This document shows positions 39,410 to 48,060 of a DNA stretch of 64,000 nt, one piece after another (position 1 is the stretch's first letter; each line of letters begins with the position of its first letter). This DNA is from Nakazawaea peltata. Its lineage: Eukaryota; Ascomycota; Pichiomycetes; Alaninales; Pachysolenaceae. The translations under genes and the position numbers were made by a program. The stretch is taken from the NCBI GenBank assembly GCA_001599355.1, contig BCGQ01000004.1:317249-381248 (forward strand). Direction: 5' to 3'. The notes under the pieces were generated by a model. That model had not been told where the DNA came from and did not search any database. It worked only from the letters and a program-made list of their open reading frames with translations.

Positions 39410-39704
39410 AGGTCAATAAACTACAACTGATTCGATCCAAACGCCCCCTTTCTTACTTTATATATGTAGGGAAAAAATGGTAGTTTTGGGTGGTTTTAGG
39501 TTGGTTTTGAGATGGTCTCGAGATCATCATAAAATTTACACTTTTAAGGGGTCAAGCGATAACAAACCAGTCTGATCCAATCAATAATGTATTTATATAT
39601 ATATAGAAGTCGAAAATACCTGCCCGAACATGCAGTATCATACATTCATAAAAAGTCTCAAGGTGACACGTAACTTCAATTATACCCTAAACCCGTAGGA
39701 AATA
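39410..39704. other. PRM1 upstream region
   Basis: About 300 bp with a (TA)n tract at 39593-39603 and T/A-rich stretches. There is no gene. The Ste12-type elements lie at its right edge. Confidence 0.5.
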
Positions 39705-39734
39705 TGAAACGAATACTTGGAGATGCCTGAAACA
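39705..39734 (+). promoter_or_regulatory. Paired pheromone response elements
   Basis: TGAAACG (39705-39711) and TGAAACA (39728-39734, exact Ste12 consensus) are direct repeats 23 bp apart, about 300-325 bp upstream of the PRM1 ATG. Tandem elements are the usual arrangement at mating-induced genes. They also sit just beyond the stop of the small zinc-binding gene. Confidence 0.6.
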
Positions 39735-39750
39735 AAATTTCTGAGGCAAA

Positions 39751-40001
39751 TCAAGAGCTAATACTGGATCTAGCAGATCCTGTACCTGATTTTGGTGGAT
39801 AGTTCAATGAATGCTCGTTATCAATATGCTTGCAAGTACACCACAAATCATGTGGGGTTGAGGACATAACACTGTCGATGTGTTCACCACATCCGGTCCA
39901 AGTTTTCTTGTCTAAATGTATATCTGTTAGTAGATGAATATGGATTCTGTGAAAGATATCAACTACTTACGGCAAAGAGGACAGATAGCTGAGGAGCACA
40001 T
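39751..40001 (-). CDS. Small two-exon Cys-rich (zinc-binding) protein
   Basis: A spliced gene with short exons. Exon 1 is 39971-40001 (31 nt) and exon 2 is 39751-39911. The 59-nt intron (39912-39970) starts GTAAGT, has TACTAAC at 39926-39932 and ends TTTAG. The product has 63 residues: it begins MCSSAICPLC, continues HKKTWTGCGEHI, then VMSS...WCTCKHID and a Ser-rich tail. The CPxC...TWxGCGxH...WCTC pattern suggests one or two zinc sites. I recall similar very small proteins across fungi but no assigned function. The exact splice signals and the residue split across the junction (His, C|AC) make the model convincing. Confidence 0.85.
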
Positions 40002-40437
40002 TATTTAAGTTGGGTATTAAGATTATATTAGAAGTGATATTTTTAAAAACAATTCAAGGGGAAGGAAGAAGATCAATTTTTATATGTCACTAAAAAAAAA
40101 GAAATCATTCGATGTGGAGGCACAAGATGACATTGACAAAGAACCAATCAGCATCCGGTTCTATGCGAAGACAGCACAAAATCTGGGGTAAAAACTTGTT
40201 GTTATCAAGTCAATTTCTTTTTTGCTTTCAAATTGCTGCCAAATCTCGGAGGCTATTTCCATTTTCAGACCCGAAGGCGCACGACATCGCCGGGATGCGC
40301 ACAAGACTTCCGGAGCCTAATCTTTCCGAATTGGAGGGGGAAGAGGGGCGAGCTAGGAAAGAGATGGCGATTTAGTAGAGAAGGGGACTAGGCTTTGATT
40401 TAGATTTTATACATAGGCTCCGAAAACGATTCTGGAA
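40002..40437. other. Intergenic, 436 bp
   Basis: This is the upstream side of the small zinc-binding gene and the 3' flank of the tubby-like gene. An open frame at 40112-40375 (87 codons) has no homology that I recognise and is treated as spurious. Confidence 0.5.
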
Positions 40438-41193
40438 TCATTCGATGATCACATTTTCTGGTTTGACACCATCGATGGAAATTGTAAGTTTATTGTTTTC
40501 CGAGTGCAATTTTTCTCCAATATATGTAGGCCCTCTGGTCTCGGTGATATCACCAAAGCCCCATTGGGTCAACATAGAAACAAATAGGGTACTCAACAGG
40601 ATTTCCCTATCCATTTTGGATTCATCAATTATCATTTCGAAATCGAATTTCCATTGTCTCATCAACTTCACTTTGGCTATCCTTTCTCTTTTCTCTTCAT
40701 CTCCTCCTTCTGGGTTAATAATTTTCTCCAAGAATTTAGAGCCTCTTGTCCAGCCATATTTAAAGCCATCATTCAAGTAGAAAGTTCTCAATCTCCCTGA
40801 CGTAAGAGAACTCTCATTCTTGATGACTCTATGCTCCAATCCTGGTTTATTATGGAAAGAGACCAGTCTTGAGAAGAATCCAGCTCTAATTGTAGCAACT
40901 TCTCTTCTCGATGGAGATTCTAACATAACCCAAACTGGATTCAACGGAGTCTTACGCTCAAAAGTATAAATTTTATCACCAGTCTTAGCATCAAATACAT
41001 TAACAACTCTCTCACGATCAGCACTCTCACGGCGGATAAAATACAGCGCCGTTGGACTCGAAAGCGGTACTACATCAGATGAAGAAGTATGGAAATCCAA
41101 ATACTCCTTCAAATAAAGATGCTCCATCAAGTAAGTACAAATTGTGATGCTGGCGCCCCAGACATACACTGCAGGTGCTTCAAAGATAGGCAT
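40438..41193 (-). CDS. Uncharacterised tubby/LURP-like protein
   Basis: A 251-residue protein. A hydrophobic stretch at about 7-27 may be a membrane anchor or the first strand. The body has the beta-rich pattern of tubby C-terminal/LURP-one-like proteins: ALYFIRRESADRERVVNVFDAKTGDKIYTFERKT, split over about 48-82, then VWVMLESPSRREVATIRAGFF and RTFYLNDGFKYGWTRGSKFLEK. In fungi such proteins are poorly characterised; lipid binding is speculative. The ATG start at 41193 is clear. A 13-bp tandem array begins 78 bp upstream. Confidence 0.7.
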   Translation of the reverse strand: MPIFEAPAVYVWGASITICTYLMEHLYLKEYLDFHTSSSDVVPLSSPTALYFIRRESADRERVVNVFDAKTGDKIYTFERKTPLNPVWVMLESPSRREVATIRAGFFSRLVSFHNKPGLEHRVIKNESSLTSGRLRTFYLNDGFKYGWTRGSKFLEKIINPEGGDEEKRERIAKVKLMRQWKFDFEMIIDESKMDREILLSTLFVSMLTQWGFGDITETRGPTYIGEKLHSENNKLTISIDGVKPENVIIE

Positions 41194-41270
41194 ACTACTG
41201 GAGAGTCGACTTGTTATTTAGATGAATTTAAAATTGGGGGTGTTTGTGGTTATTTAATAGGGAAAATTAT

Positions 41271-41350
41271 ACGCACGATTAATACGCATAGTTACGCACA
41301 GTTAGTACGCTCAATTAGTACGCACAATTAGTACGCTCAATTAATACGCA
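41271..41350. repeat. 13-bp degenerate tandem repeat
   Basis: Six to seven units of consensus ACGCWCAATTAGT (units start at 41271, 41284, 41294, 41307, 41320, 41333, 41346; the second is 10 bp). The array lies between the tubby-like gene start and the EMG1 stop. The phasing and conserved TACGC core suggest a cluster of protein-binding sites or slippage. Confidence 0.85.
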
Positions 41351-41452
41351 TTTGGGAATATAAGCGAAGGGGTGGGGAAAAGGTATGGGAAGTAGACCAA
41401 CCACTACATAACTAATAAGAATAATCACATTAATTGAAATACAAACAAACAA

Positions 41453-42202
41453 TTACATAATACCCCAGGCATCTTCACATCCATGACAGAATTTACTACA
41501 AGCAACAGAAGCACTAAGTGGGTAATTCGATACACCAATCTTCTCATCGACATATTCATCAGCAAAATTATCTGGACCCCTAGCCATAGAACCAACAAAG
41601 ACACAGATACTTTCATCCTCATCCAATTTTTCAACGTAGTCTTGGACTCTAACTACTTCACTATCAAATGATAAGGTGATCTTACGACATTTGGTAGGTA
41701 AATGTTTGGTAATTGGGTTCTGGATCACCTTTAATAATTTCTCCTCAGAGTTGACAGATCTTATACTCAATTTATGCAATAATTGCACCATTAATCCGGA
41801 GAAACGCTTGAAAGTTCTTGGAATACGTACACTTGGATTCACCTCGATCAAAACACCTCTAGCTGTTTGAATATATACTTGTAATTTTCCAGCCTTATTT
41901 ATAGGGGAGTCCAATAATGTGAGCAAACATTGGTGTGTTATATCTGGTCTCAGTTCACTGATATCTCTTCCCATCTTTCTTAACAAACCTTGATGATCGT
42001 CACAATTCAACAACAGGTATTTGTCACCACCTGGACCTCCTGTAGAGATCTTTTGAGTCTCCAAACATGCATGCGATAATACAACAATTAATCTCTTAGT
42101 TGATTTATCCTTCGATGACAAAGGTGTAGGTTGTACTGGTACCAAGGAGGCGTCAGGTACCTCAGCTTTCTCTTTCTTTTGGATTTTTTTTGTCTCAGTC
42201 AT
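41453..42202 (-). CDS. EMG1: 18S rRNA pseudouridine N1-methyltransferase
   Basis: A 249-residue Emg1/Nep1 SPOUT methyltransferase that acts on a pseudouridine of 18S rRNA and helps small-subunit assembly. Landmarks are [15 protein letters not shown] (about 37-51), [42 protein letters not shown] in pieces through 110, [29 protein letters not shown] and the C-terminal knot [23 protein letters not shown]. The ATG at 42202 is chosen over an upstream TTG. In S. cerevisiae EMG1 (YLR186W) sits between RPL37A and SKG3, all three of which occur in this window. Confidence 0.97.
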   Translation of the reverse strand: MTETKKIQKKEKAEVPDASLVPVQPTPLSSKDKSTKRLIVVLSHACLETQKISTGGPGGDKYLLLNCDDHQGLLRKMGRDISELRPDITHQCLLTLLDSPINKAGKLQVYIQTARGVLIEVNPSVRIPRTFKRFSGLMVQLLHKLSIRSVNSEEKLLKVIQNPITKHLPTKCRKITLSFDSEVVRVQDYVEKLDEDESICVFVGSMARGPDNFADEYVDEKIGVSNYPLSASVACSKFCHGCEDAWGIM

Positions 42203-42524
42203 CTCAAATATCAGATCGAACTTCAAAAGTCACCTCTTTCCTGTCACTTGACCCTATCACTTGATCCTATCAGTCAATCTCTTCTCTTAATCTGAAAAAT
42301 TTTCTACTAACAAAAAAATTTTCCTATCTAAACCCGTTTAGGGGTTGAAATTGAGCGATTTATTAAAAAAGTAGAAGAATTCAAGGGGAATTTAGAAGGA
42401 AAAAGTAAATCTGAGCTAGTTATTAAATTATTCCGAAGAGATGAAGGATGAGCTCGAGGGCTAATTAAGAAGAACTTGAGCGCCAATTAAAGATGAATCA
42501 ACCTCTTTGAGGTGCCTGATAAAT
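42203..42524. other. Divergent promoter of EMG1 and DDC2
   Basis: A 322-bp bidirectional spacer holding two RRPE-like motifs closer to EMG1. No other feature is seen. Confidence 0.5.
42293..42324. promoter_or_regulatory. Tandem RRPE motifs upstream of EMG1
   Basis: TGAAAAATTTTCT (42293-42305) is a near-perfect RRPE, and AAAAAAATTTTCC (42312-42324) is a second one. They lie 91-122 bp before the EMG1 ATG. Confidence 0.6.
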
Positions 42525-44687
42525 ATGGACTCCTTTGAAGATTCTTTTGGCGACGATGATAATCTAGACCAGCTTATCCTGACTTTAAGGCCCGAACCTT
42601 CATCTGCGCCATCGCAACTGATCCCGCCACCTTCATCGGCGCGTAATAAAACCCACCTTCAAACGCGTTTAGAAACTGATATTGAATCACAATTACAAAG
42701 CGCTCAAGGTGAAAATGCCATATTAAGATCGAGATTGGAACAATTAGAACGTGAGAAGTCACGCGATATCCAGAAATTGAAGTCCCATTTCACTCAGGAA
42801 TTAACTGATAAGACTAATAAAGTGGAACATTATATGGAGCTGATCACCAAATTGGAGGATGAGAAGAAATTCTTGAGATCGGAGTTGAATTCGATGTCTC
42901 TGAAACTTAAACCTTCGAAGAGAAGAAGAATTGATGAGACGAGTAATACTAGTCCAGTGACTCCAAGTCATATAGGGAGTACCTTCACTACACCTAATAC
43001 ATCTGGGAACAGTGGAAATAGTAGTGGAATTGGGAGTGGGGGTGGAAATGCAAGTGGTGTGGGGAACACTGCTGCTCCACCTTCTTTATCAATTAATGAA
43101 AAACAACTCTTCATAGACGCCATCTACAATCATACAATCAATGGTGCTTCACAACCAACCCTCAAATATTTATCCCAATTCTTATCACCCATCGAATTCC
43201 ATCACGAAACATTTTACATCGAAAAGAAAGAGCTCTTATCCCATGCAATGATTCGTTATTTGATTCAATTGAATAATCTGATAAGATTAGATAATTTGAT
43301 CTGTGAACTCATAGAGATATTAACCATATATGTTCAGAAGTTATATTTGACTCAGACTTTGTTACCCATCCCCTTTCTTTTGGCATTGATTCATTTCACT
43401 TTGGAATATAGACCAAGTGCAGTACAACCAGATATAATTGAACAATTATTATTGTTCAATTGTGATTTCCTCAAGAATTATCATCATGTTCTAAAGAAAC
43501 AACTGCAAAATCAACAAGATGAACAATCTCTTTCTCGTGAGATATTACAAACTCAATTACTAGACCAATTTATTGTGATTTTTGCTCTTGATATTGTGGA
43601 GTTATTACTGAAATTGAGTTCATTTAGCTCTCCTCTGCTGAAATTCTTTTGGAATAATCTTCCTAGAGATTTGACTCGGTTATGTTTATCATCTGGAGCA
43701 AATGTTAACTATCTGTTCAATATTGTACAGATTTTGATGTACTCAATGAACGAAGAAGAGGAAAACGATGAAGAGAAGCAGGATGATATAGAAATGAGTG
43801 ACTCGACTTTCACTAAAGATGAGGAAGATATACTTGTGTTGATGGCCAAATTGTTAGTAGATGGAAGTCCCGCATTTATCAAAGGAAACAGAATTCATGG
43901 GTTAAATCGGTTATTGGGAAATAATGATGATATGAGCTTATTGGATAAATTAGTATCGAATATCCCAGAGGGTTCAATAATACCATCACCAGTCTTAGAT
44001 TCCGATTTGAAACCAGTCACACCTACACAACAAGTTGAATATGAATTACATCGTTTGAAATTACAATTGTCTATATTGAGGACCTTCGAAGTTTTATCAA
44101 TCAAGAATGGCGAATTTCTCAAGATTGACTCCATTACAGAATTACTCAGTATATTCATATGGGCTTTACTTAAACAACAAGAGTCTGTGATTAGAAACCC
44201 CAGATCAAAGACGGTTCCGGTAAGAAATATGATTATGAATCAACTTGTCAGACTTATTCATTTCATTATTGTACAAAGTGGGGGTGAGTCAATATTGACA
44301 AAGTTACCTAATACCGTATCATACTCATTTACAATTCTGTTTGCGAGAATTTCATTTGCTTCGGCAACCAATTTGAATCTTCATACTACGAAATTTGTAC
44401 AACAACACGACATTTCTCAGCCCATCTTCAATGAGTATGTTGAAAAATTGTTCTTCTTACAGAACAATGTGTCATTCAAAACATCATCTCCAGATTTGAA
44501 AAGAGAAACCTTATTAGGTTGCAATAATGGCCTAGAGGTAAGCTTTGATGACGACATCATCGAGATGGCAAGAGATCTCATCGAATTATACACTACACTG
44601 ATTGAGCTGGACTCATTGTATTTTGCCATGAATAAATTTATAGAGAGTAACGAGATCGACGAATTGATGAGCGAGTATCTCAGTTGA
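42525..44687 (+). CDS. DDC2: Mec1-binding checkpoint protein Ddc2 (ATRIP)
   Basis: A 720-residue protein matching Ddc2/Lcd1, partner of the checkpoint kinase Mec1 (ATR). An acidic N-terminus (SFEDSFGDDDNLDQLIL) of the RPA-binding type precedes a coiled-coil (about 50-125, ending KLEDEKKFLRSEL) used for dimerisation, a basic patch KPSKRRRID, a Gly/Asn/Ser linker with GNSGNSSG repeats (160-185) and a long alpha-helical HEAT-like region. The C-terminus MARDLIELYTTxIExDSLYFAM matches the Ddc2 ending LEEADSLYISM; the CTG codons 692 and 695 there fit Ala. The ATG at 42525 is the start (the frame also reaches a TTG). It is convergent with RPL37. Confidence 0.9.
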   Translation: MDSFEDSFGDDDNLDQLILTLRPEPSSAPSQLIPPPSSARNKTHLQTRLETDIESQLQSAQGENAILRSRLEQLEREKSRDIQKLKSHFTQELTDKTNKVEHYMELITKLEDEKKFLRSELNSMSLKLKPSKRRRIDETSNTSPVTPSHIGSTFTTPNTSGNSGNSSGIGSGGGNASGVGNTAAPPSLSINEKQLFIDAIYNHTINGASQPTLKYLSQFLSPIEFHHETFYIEKKELLSHAMIRYLIQLNNLIRLDNLICELIEILTIYVQKLYLTQTLLPIPFLLALIHFTLEYRPSAVQPDIIEQLLLFNCDFLKNYHHVLKKQLQNQQDEQSLSREILQTQLLDQFIVIFALDIVELLLKLSSFSSPLLKFFWNNLPRDLTRLCLSSGANVNYLFNIVQILMYSMNEEEENDEEKQDDIEMSDSTFTKDEEDILVLMAKLLVDGSPAFIKGNRIHGLNRLLGNNDDMSLLDKLVSNIPEGSIIPSPVLDSDLKPVTPTQQVEYELHRLKLQLSILRTFEVLSIKNGEFLKIDSITELLSIFIWALLKQQESVIRNPRSKTVPVRNMIMNQLVRLIHFIIVQSGGESILTKLPNTVSYSFTILFARISFASATNLNLHTTKFVQQHDISQPIFNEYVEKLFFLQNNVSFKTSSPDLKRETLLGCNNGLEVSFDDDIIEMARDLIELYTTLIELDSLYFAMNKFIESNEIDELMSEYLS

Positions 44688-44807
44688 TAACTATCCATTT
44701 ATACAGAAAATGTATTATTGTTTCGTTGAGTATCCCACTTAATGACTACATCCATTTATACTTAAAATGTATTATTTTGTTTCATTATACAAATAATGTA
44801 AAGTGAC

Positions 44808-45471
44808 TTAGTTGGTGGATTGGAAGTCGTTCTTGAATCTTCTGGTGACGTGCTTCAAGTAAGCCATTCTACCGGTACCGGTAGTTCTTCTTCTCTTAGC
44901 CTTAACAGCCCAGTTGTGAGATCTCAACTTAGCAGCTGGATATCCACAAGAAGCACAGGTCTTCTTTTGGTTGTGGAAGGAACGGCGTCCACAACGCTTA
45001 CACAAAGTGTGAGACTTGACGTTTTTCTTACCGAAAGATGGAGTACCCTCTATAAATGTGTTAGTAAATTTGTCATGAAAAGTTGGTGAAATCGAATGAA
45101 AATGAATGGTGACATATAATGGAAGTCATAGCAACAGATTTCCAATCAGTTGAGTCAGTTATATCCAGTGATGGTGTGGGATTGAAATATACTCCACATT
45201 GATATATCATAACGTACAACCCTGTGAAGTGGTACCAGCTAATATGAGGGATCTAATATTCCATTAATCTCATGAATTTGATTCTGAACTTTACTGTCCA
45301 ACTTGGTTGTCCCTCCTCCCCACTTGTAGGACACTCTTCATCGTTGACTCCCATTCCCAATGTGATAATTAAACGGTCCATATGATCGGATCAACTTCTG
45401 AAACTGTTCTACTACGACTCCAGTCCTCATTCTTCATTCATTCTCTTGTTTAATCAGTACGTACTACCCAT
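44808..45471 (-). CDS. RPL37: Ribosomal protein eL37, two exons
   Basis: Exon 1 is only 7 nt (45465-45471, ATGGGTA); the intron is 415 nt (45050-45464) with donor GTACGT, branch TACTAAC at 45060-45066 and acceptor TATAG; exon 2 is 44808-45049. The spliced product has 82 residues: [20 protein letters not shown] followed by the C4 zinc ribbon (Cys 19, 22, 34, 37) and the rRNA-binding basic region ending [11 protein letters not shown]. The intron position after the first base of codon 3 is the same as in S. cerevisiae RPL37A. The plain open frame shows only the last 64 residues, so the N-terminus depends on the splice model. It is next to EMG1 in S. cerevisiae; here DDC2 lies between. Confidence 0.96.
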
Positions 45472-45983
45472 GTTGTCTTAATTTGTCTATATTAATATAT
45501 GATAAAAATATAATACAATTGTATATCAAGATATATCAGAAAAATTTTTTTAAGAAAAAAAGTGGTAAAAAATTTAATTGAAAAAAAGGAAAATTTTTGG
45601 GAGCAGAGAGAAAGAGGGAGAGGAAAATGGCAGATGCGCATAGTGAAGAGATTGAAAATTATGAGGGAAATTACTGTGTCAACAAAAGAGATGGATGGAA
45701 AAGGGAAATTTGGGGAAAATACACGACAAACACACAGTCACAACATCATAACACCAGATGAGTCACATGACCATAGGTTTGATGACCTAGAGATTTCACA
45801 AGACTATGAAAAAGCGGACTATGAAAAATTGCAGAAAAGGGGTGACGCGAAGTAGCGTGTTTTTGTTTACACTTTCGGATCGCGTTTCCTGTAGTTTGTA
45901 GTGGTGAAGCGAGATGTATCAAATTTTACAAATACATTTGAATTAAATTGATATAGTCATATAGATTTGAAATAATCAAGATC
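45472..45983. other. Divergent promoter of RPL37 and TOS4
   Basis: A 512-bp spacer. The RPL37 side has A/T-tract sequence including AAAATTTTTTTAAG; the TOS4 side has the G1/S motifs listed separately. The open frame at 45562-45855 looks spurious. Confidence 0.5.
45845..45887 (+). promoter_or_regulatory. G1/S and forkhead-like sites before TOS4
   Basis: ACGCGAA (45845-45851) and CGCGTTT (45881-45887) are MCB/SCB-type words, with TGTTTAC (45864-45870, forkhead core) between them, 97-139 bp before the TOS4 ATG. TOS4 is an established SBF/MBF target. Confidence 0.55.
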
Positions 45984-47384
45984 ATGTCAGAACAATTTCC
46001 GCCATCGTCTCCTATTTTATCTCATAGAGATGATTTAGATGATGACCCATATTACCAGAATTTACCTAAGAAGGTGGATGTTCATAGAACACCATTGAGG
46101 GGGCAACAATTGCAACAAATTCCAACTCCTAACCCATCTTCAGATTTACCTTCTTCATCGATTGGCCAGTACCATCAGTCACCAACTAAGGGTCAGACCA
46201 GTCCTGCTGCTTCTGTTGTAGATGTCACTACATCCCCTTTGAAGCCTGAGTTGGTGGTTTCAAAGAGCCTGCAAACCCCTCAAAGAACCGAAGATACCAA
46301 GTACAAATTCATTTCTCCTATGGATAATGTGAAAATTCTCAAGTTAGAGGCAGGTGCACCACTGATTAGTATTGGACGTAGCTCAAAGAGATGTGATGTC
46401 AATATCGCCCCTAAAAAGAACATCTCTAAAGAACATTGTATTGTAGAATTAGACCAGGAAGGTTACATTAGCATCAAATGTATTGGACGTAATGGCATGA
46501 ATGTCACTATTCCCAAACCAAGTATTGTCAAATTCTTGGGAAAGAAGGATCAGTATTTAGTCGAGCCTGAGAGCCAGTCAAAGAATTTGAATGCTGCCGG
46601 ATTATCAAGAATACCTAGATGTAATCAAAATTATGATAATTTGACCAACTTGATTTTATTGAAAGGTGAATTGGTTAAGATTCCAAAGTTAAAGGGTGTC
46701 CTCCTTGACATTTGGGATGAGTTCTTATTGTTGGATGTCAATGGAGATAAGGCACATGAGACCAAGGATAAACCATTAGTGACAGTTAATAAAATTGGAT
46801 CTGATCATCTTGAAGTTGCCATCACATACAAAGATAATGGAGAAGTTATCATGCATAAACCATTATTAGAAAAGAAGGTTAATGAAAAGAGGGCTAGAAG
46901 TAAGACTCCAGAACCAGAAGCTGCCCTGAAGAGACAAAAGAAATTAGAAGAACAACAAGTACTGGATCTTGAGTTATATAAAGATATCACCAACGAGGAA
47001 GTTCAAGAAAGGTTGAGAGATATCGAGGATTTGGAAGATATTCAAAATGTTTTGATCAACCACTTACTGTTTTCCAGATTATCCTCTACCCCAATTTCGG
47101 TATTGCAAAAAATTTCACACAAAACTATGCAATTGGAAAAATCGGTATTACAATTGGTTTTGATCAAGTCGATCGGTTGTGTGGGGGTGATATATAGAGT
47201 CGGTAAGGATGCGGCTGGTAAACCTTTAGAAGAGGAATATTATTACCAAGTAGATTTAGATAGTGATGAAAACAGAAGAATGTTGGTCAATGACTTGAAA
47301 GGTGCCAGTTCCAGTTTGAGAAGTTGCAGAAAGACACATAAACAATATTTCTGGAAGAAACCAAAGTCTAAGACGAGTAAATGA
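45984..47384 (+). CDS. TOS4: FHA-domain cell-cycle protein Tos4/Plm2-like
   Basis: A 466-residue protein. Residues 1-105 are Ser/Pro-rich with many SP/TP sites. The FHA domain (about 115-215) shows ISIGRSSKRCDV, NISKEHCIVEL and IGRNGMNVT, the phosphothreonine-binding pattern (GR, S, H). A basic helix near 305-325 (RARSKTPEPEAALKRQKK) could be nuclear localisation, and a winged-helix-like C-terminus follows (LINHLLFSRLSSTPISVLQKI...). Tos4 and Plm2 in S. cerevisiae bind chromatin and modulate the checkpoint response; one gene here corresponds to the pre-duplication ancestor. Position between RPL37 and the SAM synthetase agrees with YLR183C. Confidence 0.9.
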   Translation: MSEQFPPSSPILSHRDDLDDDPYYQNLPKKVDVHRTPLRGQQLQQIPTPNPSSDLPSSSIGQYHQSPTKGQTSPAASVVDVTTSPLKPELVVSKSLQTPQRTEDTKYKFISPMDNVKILKLEAGAPLISIGRSSKRCDVNIAPKKNISKEHCIVELDQEGYISIKCIGRNGMNVTIPKPSIVKFLGKKDQYLVEPESQSKNLNAAGLSRIPRCNQNYDNLTNLILLKGELVKIPKLKGVLLDIWDEFLLLDVNGDKAHETKDKPLVTVNKIGSDHLEVAITYKDNGEVIMHKPLLEKKVNEKRARSKTPEPEAALKRQKKLEEQQVLDLELYKDITNEEVQERLRDIEDLEDIQNVLINHLLFSRLSSTPISVLQKISHKTMQLEKSVLQLVLIKSIGCVGVIYRVGKDAAGKPLEEEYYYQVDLDSDENRRMLVNDLKGASSSLRSCRKTHKQYFWKKPKSKTSK

Positions 47385-48060
47385 AATCATAATTTAAATA
47401 CAACCCACATGTCATTTTGAACTTTTTTTTCAAAAGTAGAATTTATTTATCTGGAGTATTCCGAGGGTGGGTGATTTTCTTATGTGTGAATAGGCATAGC
47501 ACAATATCACGTGATTTACATAATAAAGTGCCCTCGGAGTATCACGTGCACGGCGAGCGTAGTATTTTTTTCCCCTAAAAATTGTTGTGTAGCGTGTGCT
47601 AGTAGATTAATCTCGATAGCATGTGCGTTGCAAAGCGTTTAAAATCACAGGCTAAGATTTTTATATACGAGGAGCGTGAGCACCGTTAAGGGGAGGATCT
47701 TAGGTGGAAGAAGGGGTGGTGAATTCCATGATTTGAATGAATTGAGATTCCAAGAGTCCTTCTACACCATTATTTCGGCACCCATACCCATTGCCTCCTC
47801 ATTTCTCCCCTTCAAACCCCATCTTTGCCCCTGCCTACCTCGCTTATCACCCCCTTCCTCACCATCCCCCTAACTGCATGTGTCCTTAAAAATTTTTTCT
47901 CAACATAAATAAATAACCTACACACTTTTCCTCTACCACAAAAATTTTCTTTTTTCACTTTTTTTTCAGGATCGCATTATATAAAGAGGAACAAGTCTTT
48001 TAAGGGAAATTTTTTAAGAGAATATATTGATTATAATCATAAATCTAATTGCTATATACA
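47385..48060. other. Intergenic, upstream of SAM synthetase
   Basis: A 676-bp region with paired CACGTG boxes (listed separately), pyrimidine-rich tracts at 47800-47960 and an AT-rich leader. An open frame at 47676-47873 is spurious. Confidence 0.5.
47508..47548. promoter_or_regulatory. Paired CACGTG E-boxes
   Basis: ATCACGTG occurs twice (cores 47508-47513 and 47543-47548), 35 bp apart and about 510-550 bp before the SAM synthetase ATG. CACGTG is the Cbf1 site of methionine-pathway genes. Confidence 0.6.

Noticed and set aside
40112-40375. Possible 87-residue gene
   Set aside because: No recognisable feature, codon use unlike its neighbours, and a position in the upstream region of the small zinc-binding gene.
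45562-45855. Possible 97-residue gene
   Set aside because: Lies in the RPL37/TOS4 divergent promoter, with simple Lys/Glu/Arg composition from A/G-rich DNA and overlap with the G1/S sites.
47508-47548. Point-centromere CDEI element
   Set aside because: ATCACGTG resembles CDEI, but there is no 80-bp AT-rich CDEII and no CCGAA-containing CDEIII nearby. The methionine-regulatory reading is simpler.
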